Shown: piece by piece, positions 7,947-16,756 of the stretch | How positions within the stretch are numbered: the first letter of the stretch is position 1 | How the letters are laid out: each line of letters starts with the position of its first letter | Assembly: GCA_964631595.1 (NCBI GenBank) | Contig: CAZVXL010000001.1 | Span: forward strand, 123,699-187,698 | Direction of reading: 5' to 3' | Origin: UMGS1312 sp964631595 | GTDB taxonomy: Bacteria; Bacillota; Clostridia; Oscillospirales; CAG-272 | DNA length: 64,000 nucleotides | Translations under genes and position numbers: made by a program | The notes under the pieces: model-generated | What the model was told of the DNA's origin: nothing | The model's database searches: none | The model's input: only the letters and a program-made list of their open reading frames with translations

Positions 7947-8861
7947 ATGAAATTATCCAAAAAGCTTTTATCCTTGGCAGTTGTTTTTGCTGTCCTGTTA
8001 TCTATCGTACCGAGCGTCACTGCCTATGATTTTGACATTGTAGCCATCACTCCCAGAAACGACAAAATAATGGAGCTTCCGCCGTTTAGCTTGTCGGAGG
8101 AGCTGACAAAGGAGTATGCCGACTTTTTCGAAAAGCTTCTCGCCGATCCCGTCGACAGACCGGATGTTGTAAAAACGAAATCCCCGTACACAATCTGCTT
8201 GAACGGCAGAGATCTTAATTTATTCATCCCGATCTGCAACAACCAGCTCGATGCTTTTCCTATTCAAGGCTGGTACACTCCTAACATTGCCTTCACATAC
8301 CAAACGGCGAATTTCATCGCTGTCAGGGAGATCGAAAGCAAAAAGCTCATCTCGATCCAAACAATTTCACAGTTCAAAGATGAAAACGGCAATTTCGATC
8401 AATATCCCGATTTTATAGATTATAAGTTGTCCGTTGTTCTTCCGGAATGCTTTGATCTAAGCACACATGAGGTCATATTTTTCTCATTTATTGTTGATTA
8501 CACCGATCCTGAATCTTTTTACGGTGTTTCCGAGTATCCGCAGGATTACTACGTCACCGTGCCTCTCTGCATTGACAATCTCGACTCATATATATTCGGT
8601 GATGCCAACAAGGACGGCAAGGTTCGGTTAAACGACGTTATACTTATGCTGAAATATATTGCAAAATGGGATAGCATTGTTATAGACAGAACTCTGTTCA
8701 CCGCCGAAAAAGATAATCCGAATTACTGCTGGTATTACCTTGAGCTGGCGAAATCGACGTTGAAGCTGTGTGCGGATTGGGATCCGAGCAACATCGACAC
8801 GGCGTACCCGATCAGCCGAGCCGCCTCGGCGCATTACATTGACAAAGGTGCCGAAAATTAA
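7947..8861 (+). CDS. secreted dockerin protein of unknown function (304 aa)
   Basis: Starts at ATG 7947, seven bases after AGGAGG. Residues 1-27 are a signal peptide (MKLSKKLLSLAVVFAVLLSI, cleavage near VTA). The central 185 residues resemble no family I recognise; they are beta-rich and lack LRRs. The C-terminus has a dockerin-like module: a clear first loop (GDANKDGKVRLNDVILMLKYIAKWD) and a poorly conserved second half (LAKSTLKLCADWDPSNID) interrupted by about 25 residues, so the second calcium site may be lost. The product is probably exported and attached to a cohesin partner. It ends at a strong terminator shared with hydA. Confidence 0.88.
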   Translation: MKLSKKLLSLAVVFAVLLSIVPSVTAYDFDIVAITPRNDKIMELPPFSLSEELTKEYADFFEKLLADPVDRPDVVKTKSPYTICLNGRDLNLFIPICNNQLDAFPIQGWYTPNIAFTYQTANFIAVREIESKKLISIQTISQFKDENGNFDQYPDFIDYKLSVVLPECFDLSTHEVIFFSFIVDYTDPESFYGVSEYPQDYYVTVPLCIDNLDSYIFGDANKDGKVRLNDVILMLKYIAKWDSIVIDRTLFTAEKDNPNYCWYYLELAKSTLKLCADWDPSNIDTAYPISRAASAHYIDKGAEN

Positions 8862-8925
8862 GCAGACCCCACGATAAAATATTCTCTTTGCCTTACTTGC
8901 CTCAAGCATCATTACGGTAAAACAA

Positions 8926-8963
8926 ATCGGCATGAAGCCACCCTCAGGCGGCTTCATGCCGAT
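8926..8963. terminator. bidirectional terminator between the dockerin gene and hydA
   Basis: A perfect 14-bp stem (8926-8939 with 8950-8963) and 10-nt loop, with T-rich sequence on both sides, lies between two convergent genes. Confidence 0.9.
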
Positions 8964-8983
8964 CATTTTATGCTTTTACGGGA

Positions 8984-10717
8984 TCAAAGTCCGCGCTTTA
9001 CGTAGTGGGTATGCAGTATCTCATGAGCCTTATGACTGCCCGGCTTCTCAAGATATTCGCTGTATACTCGCTTACAGCACTCATTATCGTGAGACTTACG
9101 TACAGACATATTCTTATCTGCATCATACAACACCTTTGCGCGCAGTGTCTTGAGATCGGTGGTGGATCTGACGGTGGCATCCTGAATAGGCTGACCTCCG
9201 CCGTTTACGCAACCGCCGGGACAAGCCATGACCTCAATAAAGTCAAGCTCCTCGGTTCCGTTCTCAACGCCGCGGAGAAGCTCCTTGGCATTCTTGGTTC
9301 CGCTGCACACGGCAACACGCACGGTGAGATCACCGAGCTTATACGTTGCGCGCTTGATTCCCTCTGTTCCGCGAACCTCGGGGAAATCAACCGTCTCAAG
9401 CTCTGTTCCGAGGATAGTCTCAGCCGCAGTACGAAGTGCAGCCTCCATAACTCCTCCGGTAGCTCCGAAGATAGCGCCTGCGCCCGAGCCGATCTCGAAG
9501 GGAGAATCAAACTTCTCGTCGGGAAGCTTTCTGAAGTTGATTCCGGCGGACTGGATCATTCTGCCGAGCTCTCTTGTAGTGATAGCTATATCAACTCCGG
9601 GAACTCCGTTTACATCCTGACCGTCTCTGCCTACCTCAAACTTCTTTGCAGTACAAGGAATAGCGGAAACAAATACGATATCCTTGGGATCAATGCCCAT
9701 CTTCTCTGCAAAATATGTCTTATAAAGAGCACCGAACATCTGCTGAGGTGACTTACAGGTGGAGAGATTATCGGTCATCTCGGGGAAATAGTGCTCACAG
9801 AACTTGACCCATCCGGGAGAGCAGGAGGTGATCATCGGCAGCTTACCGCCGTTCTGAACACGCTCGATGAACTCATGTGCTTCCTCGATGATAGTGAGGT
9901 CGGCGGTGAAGTTCATATCGTAAACGCCGTCAAAGCCGAGGCGATGGAGAGCGGCTACCATCTGTCCCTCAACGTCAGTACCGGGCTCATAGCCGAAGCA
10001 CTCACCTACAGTCGCGCGAACGGAGGGTGCGGTGCAGATAGCAACGTGCTTTGTGGGATCATTGATAGCCTCGATGACCTTTGCGGTGTCATCCTTCTCA
10101 TACAGAGCACCAACGGGACAAGCGACGATACACTGTCCGCAGGAGATACAGCTTGTCTCGGAAAGGTTCTTATTGAATGCACAGGCGATCTCGGTATCAA
10201 AGCCGCGGTTTACCGCGCCGATAGCGCCGATCCCCTGATTGTTACAAGCGCCTACGCAACGGCGGCAGAGAATACACTTATTGTTATCACGTACAAGGAA
10301 TGACGTGGAGGTATCAACAGTTCCCGTGGGAGTCTTTCCGCCGAAGTAGGTAGCGTCGGCACCGAATTCCTGAGCATAGGTCTGAAGCTCACAGCTTGTG
10401 GAACGGATACAGGAAAGGCACTTCTTCTCATGAGCGGAAAGAACGAGCTGAATGTTCATCTTTCTCGCTTCCTTGACCTTATCGGTATTGGTGAATATCT
10501 CCATACCCTCGTTTACGGGATATACGCAAGCCGTAACAAGACCTCTTGCTCCCTTTACCTCAACAAGACAGAGGCGGCAGGCGCCGATCTCATTTACATC
10601 CTTGAGGTAACAAAGAGTGGGGATATCTATACCTGCGTATCTTGCTGCCTCAAGGACAGTAATTCCGGCAGGAACGCTGTATTCAACGTTATTTATTTTA
10701 AGATTGATCATATCCAT
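8984..10717 (-). CDS. hydA: NAD(H)-linked [FeFe] hydrogenase catalytic subunit (HydA/HndD type)
   Basis: 577 residues. The protein oxidises or produces H2 at the H-cluster and, with HydB and HydC, couples this to NAD(H) and ferredoxin, probably by electron bifurcation as in related trimers. Domains in order: plant-type [2Fe-2S] domain (C36, C47, C50, C64), His-Cys3 [4Fe-4S] site (H96, C100, C103, C109), two ferredoxin clusters (C148-C158 and C190-C200), then the H-cluster domain. Its signature motifs are TSCSPGW (297-303), IPCTAKKFE (C355) and EVMACPGGCVNGGGQP (C499, C503). Position 300 is Ser where many family members have a second Cys. The last 55 residues are the small-subunit segment. No signal peptide, so it is cytoplasmic. 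Last gene of the ten-gene operon, 18 bp behind hydB, with AAGGAG upstream of the start. Confidence 0.96.
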   Translation of the reverse strand: MDMINLKINNVEYSVPAGITVLEAARYAGIDIPTLCYLKDVNEIGACRLCLVEVKGARGLVTACVYPVNEGMEIFTNTDKVKEARKMNIQLVLSAHEKKCLSCIRSTSCELQTYAQEFGADATYFGGKTPTGTVDTSTSFLVRDNNKCILCRRCVGACNNQGIGAIGAVNRGFDTEIACAFNKNLSETSCISCGQCIVACPVGALYEKDDTAKVIEAINDPTKHVAICTAPSVRATVGECFGYEPGTDVEGQMVAALHRLGFDGVYDMNFTADLTIIEEAHEFIERVQNGGKLPMITSCSPGWVKFCEHYFPEMTDNLSTCKSPQQMFGALYKTYFAEKMGIDPKDIVFVSAIPCTAKKFEVGRDGQDVNGVPGVDIAITTRELGRMIQSAGINFRKLPDEKFDSPFEIGSGAGAIFGATGGVMEAALRTAAETILGTELETVDFPEVRGTEGIKRATYKLGDLTVRVAVCSGTKNAKELLRGVENGTEELDFIEVMACPGGCVNGGGQPIQDATVRSTTDLKTLRAKVLYDADKNMSVRKSHDNECCKRVYSEYLEKPGSHKAHEILHTHYVKRGL

Positions 10718-10735
10718 TTTAGCACACGCTCCTTA

Positions 10736-12535
10736 TTATTTCTTTACGATCGCGCCGAACTTACACTTCTCAATACAAGCACCGCACTTTACGCACTTTT
10801 CATTGTCAATGACATGCGCTTCCTTGACCTTACCGATAATAGCACCGGCAGGACAGTTTCTGGCGCAGAGAGTACAGCCCTTACACTTATCGGCCTCAAT
10901 GGTATAAGAGAGAAGCTTCTTACATACGCCTGCGGGACACTTCTTATCCTTGATATGAGCAATATACTCGTCACGGAAATTCTGAATGGTGGACAGAACG
11001 GGGTTGGGAGCAGTCTGACCGAGTCCGCAGAGCGATGCACTCTTGATGTAGGCTGCCAGCTCCTCAAGCTTATCAAGATCCTCCATCTCACCGTTACCCG
11101 ATGTGATCTTATCAAGGATCTCAAGCATTCTTACGGTACCGATTCTACACGGAGCGCACTTACCGCAGGACTCATCAACGGTAAACTCAAGGAAGAACTT
11201 AGCCATATCCACCATACAGGTGTCCTCATCCATGATGATAAGTCCGCCGGAGCCCATCATAGAGCCGATGGCAATAAGGTTATCGTAGTCAATGGGGGTA
11301 TCAATAAGAGATGCGGGAATACATCCGCCGGAGGGGCCGCCTGTCTGTGCTGCCTTGAACTTCTTACCGTTCGGGATTCCGCCGCCGATCTCCTCGACGA
11401 TCTCACGGAGAGTTGTACCCATGGGGATCTCAACAAGTCCCGTATTGGTGATCTTTCCGCCGAGCGCGAATACCTTCGTTCCCTTAGACTTCTCGGTACC
11501 CATTGCGGCGAACCACTCTGCACCGTTAAGTATGATCTGAGGAATGTTGGCATATGTCTCAACGTTATTGATAATGGTAGGCTTTCCGAAAAGTCCCTTT
11601 ACTGCGGGGAACGGAGGACGGGGACGGGGCTCACCTCTGTTACCCTCGATAGAGGTCAGAAGCGCGGTCTCCTCGCCGCAGACAAACGCGCCTGCTCCGA
11701 GTCTGATATGGATATCGAAGGAGAAGTCGGTACCGAAGATATTCTTTCCGAGAAGTCCCTGCTCTCTTGCCTGTCCGATAGCGATATTAAGTCTTCTTAC
11801 GGCGATCGGATACTCGGCACGCACGTATACATAACCCTCATCTGCTCCGATAGCGTATCCGGCAATAGCCATTGCCTCGATAAGCGCGTGGGGATCTCCC
11901 TCAAGAACGGAACGATCCATGAATGCTCCGGGGTCGCCCTCGTCGGCATTACATACTACGTACTTCTTATCGGACTTGCTGGCTGCCGCGAACTGCCACT
12001 TACGGCCTGTCGGGAATCCGCCGCCTCCGCGTCCGCGAATACCGGATGCAAGGACAGTCTCGATAACCTGATCGGGCGTGAACTCGGTAAGAACCTTACC
12101 GAGAGCGAAGTATCCGTCCATTGCGATGTATTCCTCGATCTTCTCGGGGTTGATAACGCCGCAATTTCTGAGGGCAACTCTCTTTTGCTTCTTATAGAAG
12201 GCGGTATCGTTAAGAGAGGTATGAACATCGTCGCTCTTTTCTTCGGAGCCGGTATCGTTATAAACGAGACGCTCTACGATCCTACCCTTGAGCAAATGCT
12301 CCTCAACGATCTCGGGGATATCGTCTACAGTCACCATGCTGTAGAAGGTTCCCTCGGGATATACGATCATAATCGGGCCGAGTGCACAAAGACCGAAACA
12401 GCCTGTCTGAACGATCTTTATCTCCTCGGACAGTCCCTTGGCTTCAAGCTCTTTTTTCAGACACTCCTGAATAGTTACACTTCCGGAGGAGGTACAGCCG
12501 GTTCCTCCGCAAATAAGTACATGAGACCTTATCAT
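10736..12535 (-). CDS. hydB: hydrogenase flavin/NADH subunit (HydB/HndC, NuoF-like)
   Basis: 599 residues. Residues 1-90 are a thioredoxin-like [2Fe-2S] domain (C9, C14, C46, C50). The NuoF core follows, with the FMN/NADH-binding glycine-rich segment GRGGGGFPTGRKW (168-180) and the GADEGYVYVRAEYP stretch. An SLBB region and the [4Fe-4S] motif ESCGKCAPCR come next, and two C-terminal ferredoxin clusters (C551-C561, C581-C591) complete the chain. This is the full-length architecture of electron-bifurcating hydrogenase beta subunits: it accepts or donates hydride from NAD(H) and passes electrons to HydA and HydC. AGGAG lies nine bases before the ATG. It is 18 bp downstream of hndB, in the middle of the same transcript. 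Confidence 0.95.
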   Translation of the reverse strand: MIRSHVLICGGTGCTSSGSVTIQECLKKELEAKGLSEEIKIVQTGCFGLCALGPIMIVYPEGTFYSMVTVDDIPEIVEEHLLKGRIVERLVYNDTGSEEKSDDVHTSLNDTAFYKKQKRVALRNCGVINPEKIEEYIAMDGYFALGKVLTEFTPDQVIETVLASGIRGRGGGGFPTGRKWQFAAASKSDKKYVVCNADEGDPGAFMDRSVLEGDPHALIEAMAIAGYAIGADEGYVYVRAEYPIAVRRLNIAIGQAREQGLLGKNIFGTDFSFDIHIRLGAGAFVCGEETALLTSIEGNRGEPRPRPPFPAVKGLFGKPTIINNVETYANIPQIILNGAEWFAAMGTEKSKGTKVFALGGKITNTGLVEIPMGTTLREIVEEIGGGIPNGKKFKAAQTGGPSGGCIPASLIDTPIDYDNLIAIGSMMGSGGLIIMDEDTCMVDMAKFFLEFTVDESCGKCAPCRIGTVRMLEILDKITSGNGEMEDLDKLEELAAYIKSASLCGLGQTAPNPVLSTIQNFRDEYIAHIKDKKCPAGVCKKLLSYTIEADKCKGCTLCARNCPAGAIIGKVKEAHVIDNEKCVKCGACIEKCKFGAIVKK

Positions 12536-12553
12536 AATTTCTATCTCCTAATC

Positions 12554-12925
12554 TCAAAGATTTGTCTCGCCGATGGTGTATTCCGCAACAGGCTTACCGC
12601 CCTCAAGATGCTCCTTTACGATGCGCTTTGCCTTATCGGGAGTCATCTTAACGTATGTCACCTTATCCTTGCCGTCCTCAAAAACCTCGACAACAGGCTC
12701 ATACTGGCAGATTCCGATACAGCCCGTCTGAGTAACGGTAACCTTCTCGGCAAGTCCCGCATTGGTGACCTCCTCGACAAAGGAATTCAAAACAGGGCGT
12801 GCGCCGGCGGAAATTCCGCAGGTTGCCATTCCGACTACAACTCGGATAGCTCCGGAGCCGTTACGGATAGCGACCTTGTCCTTCATCTGCTCTCTGATTT
12901 TCATCAGCTCTTCAAGTGATTTCAT
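12554..12925 (-). CDS. hndB: HndB-like thioredoxin-fold ferredoxin subunit
   Basis: 123 residues, similar to the small HndB subunit of NADP-reducing hydrogenases and to the N-terminal domain of HydB. A helical N-terminus (MKSLEELMKIREQMKDKV) is followed by the thioredoxin-like domain with GMATCGISAGA (C36) and TQTGCIGIC (C69, C73). Only three cysteines are present, one fewer than in the HydB domain, so a [2Fe-2S] cluster would need a non-cysteine ligand or may be absent. It probably acts as an accessory electron-transfer or docking protein of the hydrogenase. AAAGGA lies eight bases before the ATG; the 44-bp AT-rich gap upstream could hold a weak internal promoter but shows no convincing -35. 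Confidence 0.85.
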   Translation of the reverse strand: MKSLEELMKIREQMKDKVAIRNGSGAIRVVVGMATCGISAGARPVLNSFVEEVTNAGLAEKVTVTQTGCIGICQYEPVVEVFEDGKDKVTYVKMTPDKAKRIVKEHLEGGKPVAEYTIGETNL

Positions 12926-12969
12926 GATACATTCCTTTCAGTTTCTTTATATATATTTTTTATACTTAT

Positions 12970-13521
12970 TCAGGTCAGAGCAGCATACTGCTCCGTGAGG
13001 TATCCTCTGATCCACTCAAGCACCTCAAAGCTTGAAAGAGGTACATCCTCTCCGAGTATCTGCCTCAGCTCGGCTACGCAGAGCCTCACTGTTCCCTTCT
13101 CCGTTTCGTGGAGATAGAGAAAATCGATCTCGGGGCTTCCTTGGATCAGGGTTATAAGAGTATCTGTAATGCTCCCGAGCGGGACATTATCTATGTGATC
13201 CGTATGGAACACGGCGTGCACCGTGGTTCCGTGATCTTCTCCGTCAGCCTCGGGCACCGACGTCACCTCGACACCGCCTCCTGTCATTTCGGCAAGCATA
13301 CGCAGGAACGGAACTCCGAGTCCGACCTTTCTTGTCTTTCTCGTCGTGAAAAACGGATTGGACAGCTTCTTCACCTGTTCCTCCGTCATTCCGCAGCCGT
13401 TATCGACGATGTACATATCAAGCACATTCGATCTTTCCGTAAGCCTTATCTCGATCTTTGATGCACCCGCTCTCACGGAGTTCATCGCAATATCAAGAAT
13501 GTAAAGTGATAGCTCCTTCAT
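12970..13521 (-). CDS. HATPase-domain protein of the hydrogenase operon (kinase or anti-sigma type)
   Basis: 183 residues from the ATG at 13521, which overlaps the stop of the preceding PHP gene in an ATGA junction. The fold is that of GHKL ATPases: N box (DIAMNSVRAGASKIEI), G1 box (DNGCGM), F/G2 region (FFTTRKTRKVGLGVPFLRMLAEMTGG) and a short C-terminal domain. There is no dimerisation/phosphoacceptor helix and no membrane segment, so it is not a standard sensor kinase. Similar single-domain ATPases occur beside HydABC and HydS in other anaerobes (the Thermotoga maritima TM1420-TM1426 region, from memory). A role in relaying the state of the sensory hydrogenase is inference. Confidence 0.85.
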   Translation of the reverse strand: MKELSLYILDIAMNSVRAGASKIEIRLTERSNVLDMYIVDNGCGMTEEQVKKLSNPFFTTRKTRKVGLGVPFLRMLAEMTGGGVEVTSVPEADGEDHGTTVHAVFHTDHIDNVPLGSITDTLITLIQGSPEIDFLYLHETEKGTVRLCVAELRQILGEDVPLSSFEVLEWIRGYLTEQYAALT

Positions 13522-14258
13522 TCGCCGTCTCCTCTTATACACCGTATAAGCTCCGCTCGTACAAGCGCACTGCTGTACGGCTCATCCGGAAGCTCAAGTG
13601 AATTTACAGCCTCGGAAATATCCCACAGATGATGTGCATCCGATGAAACAAGCTGTCTCATTCGGGAAATATGCGGGAAGCGTGTCACGTACTCCCCTGC
13701 GGAGTCGCCGTCATTCAGCTCATACGCGGAAAACGACAGATCCTCCGGTACGCCGCCGAGGATCGACACGATACCGTTCGATACGCGGTCGATATGGGCG
13801 GGATACGCGGCGCCGCCGTAGCTCTCGCAAAGCGCCTTGCCCTCCTCAAGAGTAAGCTCGGTCGCAAAGAGCAGAATGTTTTCCTCGATCCCCACGACAT
13901 TGTCCGCGCTGCCCATGATAAGCTGATTTCCGAAGATATCCGGCTTATTTTTCATGGGCGTGCGGCGCGCTTCGACATCCGCACCGAAATCCATTGCAGT
14001 CTCAAGAGTCGGGAACAGACACACGAGATGCACGTCCTCCAAGGTCGTAAGCTCCATACCCGCGACCGGTATTATACCGTATGTCCTGCACGCATCAAAG
14101 AACGCCGGACAGTTTTTCGTGGAATTATGGTCTGTGAGAGCGATAATGCCGAGTCCCTTGAGCGACGCCATTCCCGCGATATCGGCAGGAGTCATATCGT
14201 CGTCGCCGCACGGAGACAGGCACGAATGAATGTGAAGATCGTAAAAATAGCGGCTCAT
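13518..14258 (-). CDS. PHP-domain phosphoesterase of the hydrogenase operon
   Basis: 246 residues with PHP metal-binding motifs in order: DLHIHSCLSPCG (residues 7-18), ALTDHNS near 40, a conserved Glu in GMELTT, AYPAHIDR, and SSDAHH near the C-terminus. These resemble the TrpH/YciV class of nucleotide or phosphoester hydrolases, with a likely two- or three-metal centre. The substrate is unknown. Both ends overlap neighbours by four bases (ATGA), which implies translational coupling inside the operon. In this setting it may act on a nucleotide signal or a phosphoprotein made by the adjacent ATPases, but nothing in the sequence proves this. Confidence 0.87.
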   Translation of the reverse strand: MSRYFYDLHIHSCLSPCGDDDMTPADIAGMASLKGLGIIALTDHNSTKNCPAFFDACRTYGIIPVAGMELTTLEDVHLVCLFPTLETAMDFGADVEARRTPMKNKPDIFGNQLIMGSADNVVGIEENILLFATELTLEEGKALCESYGGAAYPAHIDRVSNGIVSILGGVPEDLSFSAYELNDGDSAGEYVTRFPHISRMRQLVSSDAHHLWDISEAVNSLELPDEPYSSALVRAELIRCIRGDGE

Positions 14259-14590
14259 TTTGCATCACCCGTACACTCGTATATTCGAGTGCAGAGCGTA
14301 TACGCATCAAGTGGACTTGACAGGAGAGTGACTCCTTTTTCTCTTGCGGCGACCGCCGCTTCCTCATCGGGCTCGACACCCTCCGCAAGGATCACGCAAG
14401 CCGCATCCGCAAGGCTTGCCACCGCAATGACATTGACATTGGACATGATGGTTATCCATATCCTGCCATCGGAAAGGCGGCTCATTACCCAGCTGAGGAG
14501 GTCTCCGACATAGATGCCGGTAAACTCTCTGTCCGTATCACCGCAAAGCACGGTGAGTCCGAGCCTTTCGGAAAGTTCTTTAACCGTCAT
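14255..14590 (-). CDS. DRTGG-domain protein (distal copy)
   Basis: 111 residues matching the DRTGG domain, a regulatory fold also found in HPr kinase and some phosphotransacetylases. Features are an N-terminal KELSERLGLTVLCG segment, a central GIYVGDLLSWVMSRL motif (where the family has D-R-T-G-G-like residues) and a Rossmann-like C-terminal half. Paralogue of the protein encoded at 16330-16701, which has the same length and motifs (SDVYSACSSDMMSDVLAFV). It overlaps both neighbours by four bases. Ligand binding is likely but unproven; the presence of two copies flanking the sensory hydrogenase is notable. Confidence 0.8.
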   Translation of the reverse strand: MTVKELSERLGLTVLCGDTDREFTGIYVGDLLSWVMSRLSDGRIWITIMSNVNVIAVASLADAACVILAEGVEPDEEAAVAAREKGVTLLSSPLDAYTLCTRIYECTGDAK

Positions 14591-15888
14591 ACGGCACCTC
14601 CGTTATCCTCCGGCTCAAAGCCCATGGTATCGGGAATATTCCCGAGCCTTGCGCGAAGCCGCAAAATGCAGTCATTCGGATCAGCCTCACCTCGGACAAC
14701 ATCCTCGGCAAAGGCGGCACAGGTAGGTGCGCCGCAAAAGCCGCAGTCGATATCGGGCAGAGTCCCTCTTATGTTCTGTATCTCCGACATCATCTGCATT
14801 GCCGTGATACCCGATTCGGACAAGGTACCCGCAGGGGTATATGTAAGCTCGGTAAGATCGACCGCGCTTGACGGGATCTCCTCCTTATCGTACACCCAGT
14901 TCGGTGATACCGGCAGATAACGCTTCAGGGATTGCAGACGTGCCTTGGCAATGTAGGGATTTGCAACTGTCATTACTCCGCCGACACATCCGCCGGGGCA
15001 GGCGTTGAGCTCAACAAACTCCACGTCGGTCAGCTCCGCATTTTCGATCTGATCCAGAACGCGGATCACGTTTTCGATGCCGTCTGCCGCAAGATATTTT
15101 TCATTGAAGATCGCGGAGGATTCTCCGCCGGTCGATGCCCAACCGATACCGATCATGCCGGCCTCGGTGAAATGCTCCGGCAGCTCGTCGCATTTCATGA
15201 GATCTATCAGCAGGAAGTATATCTCCCTTATGGATACTATAACATCGACGGCGCTCTTTCCCACGTCGGTTGAGTTCTTTACGTAGCTCACCTTTGCGGG
15301 ACAGGGAGAGATAAAGCACACGCCTATATCCTCCGGCGAAAGCTCGGGGTGCTCCTCCAGCGCCCTTTCTCTCGCCATCTGCGCCGCTATCTCCATCGGA
15401 GGCAGCAGGGGCAGAAGATTCTCAAGCAGGTACGGGAAGCGCATTCCTATGATTCTCGCTATAACGGGACAAGCCGAGGAGATCACAGGCTTTTTGATGC
15501 TGTCTCGGCGGAGATACATTCGGGTGTAGCAGGAGACGAGCTCAGCCGCCTTCGCCACCTCAAACACCATATCAAAGCCCGCCTTGTACAGCCCGTCTAT
15601 TATATATTCGATATCGTCAAGATTATCGAACTGGCCGTAAAGTGCCGGTGCGGGAAGTGCGATTTTGAATTTATACCGATCAAGCTCGGAGAGCTTATCG
15701 CATATGGATTTTTTGGCCCTGTATGGACAAACGCGAATACATTCGCCGCAATCGATACACCGTGATGTATCAATGACAGCCTTTCCTTCACGAATACGGA
15801 TAGCTTCAGTAGGACAGCGTCTCAGGCAGTGCGTACACCCCTTACACTTATCTGCATTCAGTGAAACGGAATGCTTGTAGTTGTTCAT
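14587..15888 (-). CDS. hydS: putative sensory [FeFe] hydrogenase (HydS-like)
   Basis: 433 residues. Two N-terminal ferredoxin clusters (C15-C25 and C44-C54) precede a shortened H-cluster domain whose motifs read SSACPVI (A139-C140), SPCPAK (C196) and ELNACPGGCVGG (C297, C301). A C-terminal [4Fe-4S] domain follows: CGFCGAPTC plus DC at 407. Compared with HydA, the first Cys of motif L1, the proton relay in catalytic enzymes, is Ala. That substitution is typical of low-activity sensory groups C/D of [FeFe] hydrogenases. The protein therefore probably senses H2 or redox state. The partners are likely the HATPase and DRTGG proteins encoded on either side. Its start follows GGGAG, 26 bp downstream of the preceding HATPase gene. 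Confidence 0.88.
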   Translation of the reverse strand: MNNYKHSVSLNADKCKGCTHCLRRCPTEAIRIREGKAVIDTSRCIDCGECIRVCPYRAKKSICDKLSELDRYKFKIALPAPALYGQFDNLDDIEYIIDGLYKAGFDMVFEVAKAAELVSCYTRMYLRRDSIKKPVISSACPVIARIIGMRFPYLLENLLPLLPPMEIAAQMARERALEEHPELSPEDIGVCFISPCPAKVSYVKNSTDVGKSAVDVIVSIREIYFLLIDLMKCDELPEHFTEAGMIGIGWASTGGESSAIFNEKYLAADGIENVIRVLDQIENAELTDVEFVELNACPGGCVGGVMTVANPYIAKARLQSLKRYLPVSPNWVYDKEEIPSSAVDLTELTYTPAGTLSESGITAMQMMSEIQNIRGTLPDIDCGFCGAPTCAAFAEDVVRGEADPNDCILRLRARLGNIPDTMGFEPEDNGGAV

Positions 15889-15914
15889 GACCTACTCCCA
15901 CCTTTGTGTATTTA

Positions 15915-16337
15915 TCAGAGCTTCACCTTCATTGTTATGGTGGTGCCGACTCCGACCGTAGTATCTATCTCCATACTGTCAGTATACTTTTTCATGTTGG
16001 GGAGTCCCATGCCCGCGCCGAAGCCGAGGGAGCGTATGCTGTCCTTTGCAGTGGAATAGCCCGCCTGCATGGCAAGCCCCACATCCGGAATACCCGGTCC
16101 CTCATCGGCAAGCACGATGATGATCTCCTCGGGAGTTACCTCGACATCGGCGGTGCCTCCGTCCGCGTGGATCACCATATTGATCTCGCCCTCATACATA
16201 GCAATGGATACTCTGCGAATTATGTCAGGAGCAAGACCGAGCTGTCTCAGCCTTTTCTTGACAACAATAGATGCTTCTCCGGCAGATTCAAAGCTCTCGC
16301 CGTCAACATCAAAATGAAACATTACCGATTCAGACAT
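15915..16337 (-). CDS. RsbW-like HATPase (anti-sigma factor family)
   Basis: 140 residues from the ATG at 16337, six bases after GGAGG; an ATG six bases earlier (16343) sits directly on the ribosome binding site and is less likely. The protein is a single GHKL ATPase domain: N box (VSIAMYEGEINMVIHA), G1 (ADEGPGIPD), G2 (GFGAGMGLPNMKKY) and a final GVGTTI strand. This is the pattern of RsbW/SpoIIAB serine kinase-anti-sigma proteins, although no sigma factor or anti-anti-sigma protein is nearby. The start overlaps the preceding DRTGG gene by eight bases. Position next to HydS suggests signalling. Confidence 0.85.
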   Translation of the reverse strand: MSESVMFHFDVDGESFESAGEASIVVKKRLRQLGLAPDIIRRVSIAMYEGEINMVIHADGGTADVEVTPEEIIIVLADEGPGIPDVGLAMQAGYSTAKDSIRSLGFGAGMGLPNMKKYTDSMEIDTTVGVGTTITMKVKL

Positions 16338-16701
16338 TTTCATCCTCCGTTGCCGCAGCCGAGCCGGCGCACAGACCGGCATTATACAGTCTGCCGCACG
16401 CCTCATACATTCTCAAACCGGAGCTCATTATCACGATCCCCGATTCTTCACCGAGAGACACGACATCCTCTCCGGGCTTCTTTCCTCTGACGAACACCAC
16501 GCAGCGCATATCCATCATCGCCGCGGTGCGTATCACCTGAGTATTGACAAGTCCGGTAAGAAGCACGCCCTGATCCTTGACAAAGGCAAGGACGTCGCTC
16601 ATCATGTCACTGGAGCAAGCGGAATACACATCGGAATCAAGCTCGCTCTCTCCGCAGATCAGATCGGCGCCGAGAAGTGACTGTATCTGTCGAATTTTCA
16701 T
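16330..16701 (-). CDS. DRTGG-domain protein (proximal copy)
   Basis: 123 residues with the same DRTGG fold as the protein encoded at 14255-14590: IQSLLGADLICGE, then SDVYSACSSDMMSDVLAFV, then a C-terminal half with VVFVRGKKPGEDVVSLGEESGIVIM. Second gene of the hydrogenase operon, 55 bp after hydC. It overlaps the RsbW-like gene, so the two are probably made in equal amounts. Duplication of this domain around HydS suggests a heterodimer or two inputs; this is inference. Confidence 0.8.
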   Translation of the reverse strand: MKIRQIQSLLGADLICGESELDSDVYSACSSDMMSDVLAFVKDQGVLLTGLVNTQVIRTAAMMDMRCVVFVRGKKPGEDVVSLGEESGIVIMSSGLRMYEACGRLYNAGLCAGSAAATEDENV

Positions 16702-16756
16702 TTTTCACCTGCAATCCTTTCTTGCATAGTTTCAAAATCGACTGTATATCCCGTGA

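Noticed and set aside
10430..12919. 829-codon open frame on the plus strand across hydB and hndB
   Set aside because: It is antisense to two genes with unmistakable motifs, has an N/L/S-rich composition typical of a shadow frame, and no promoter or domain.
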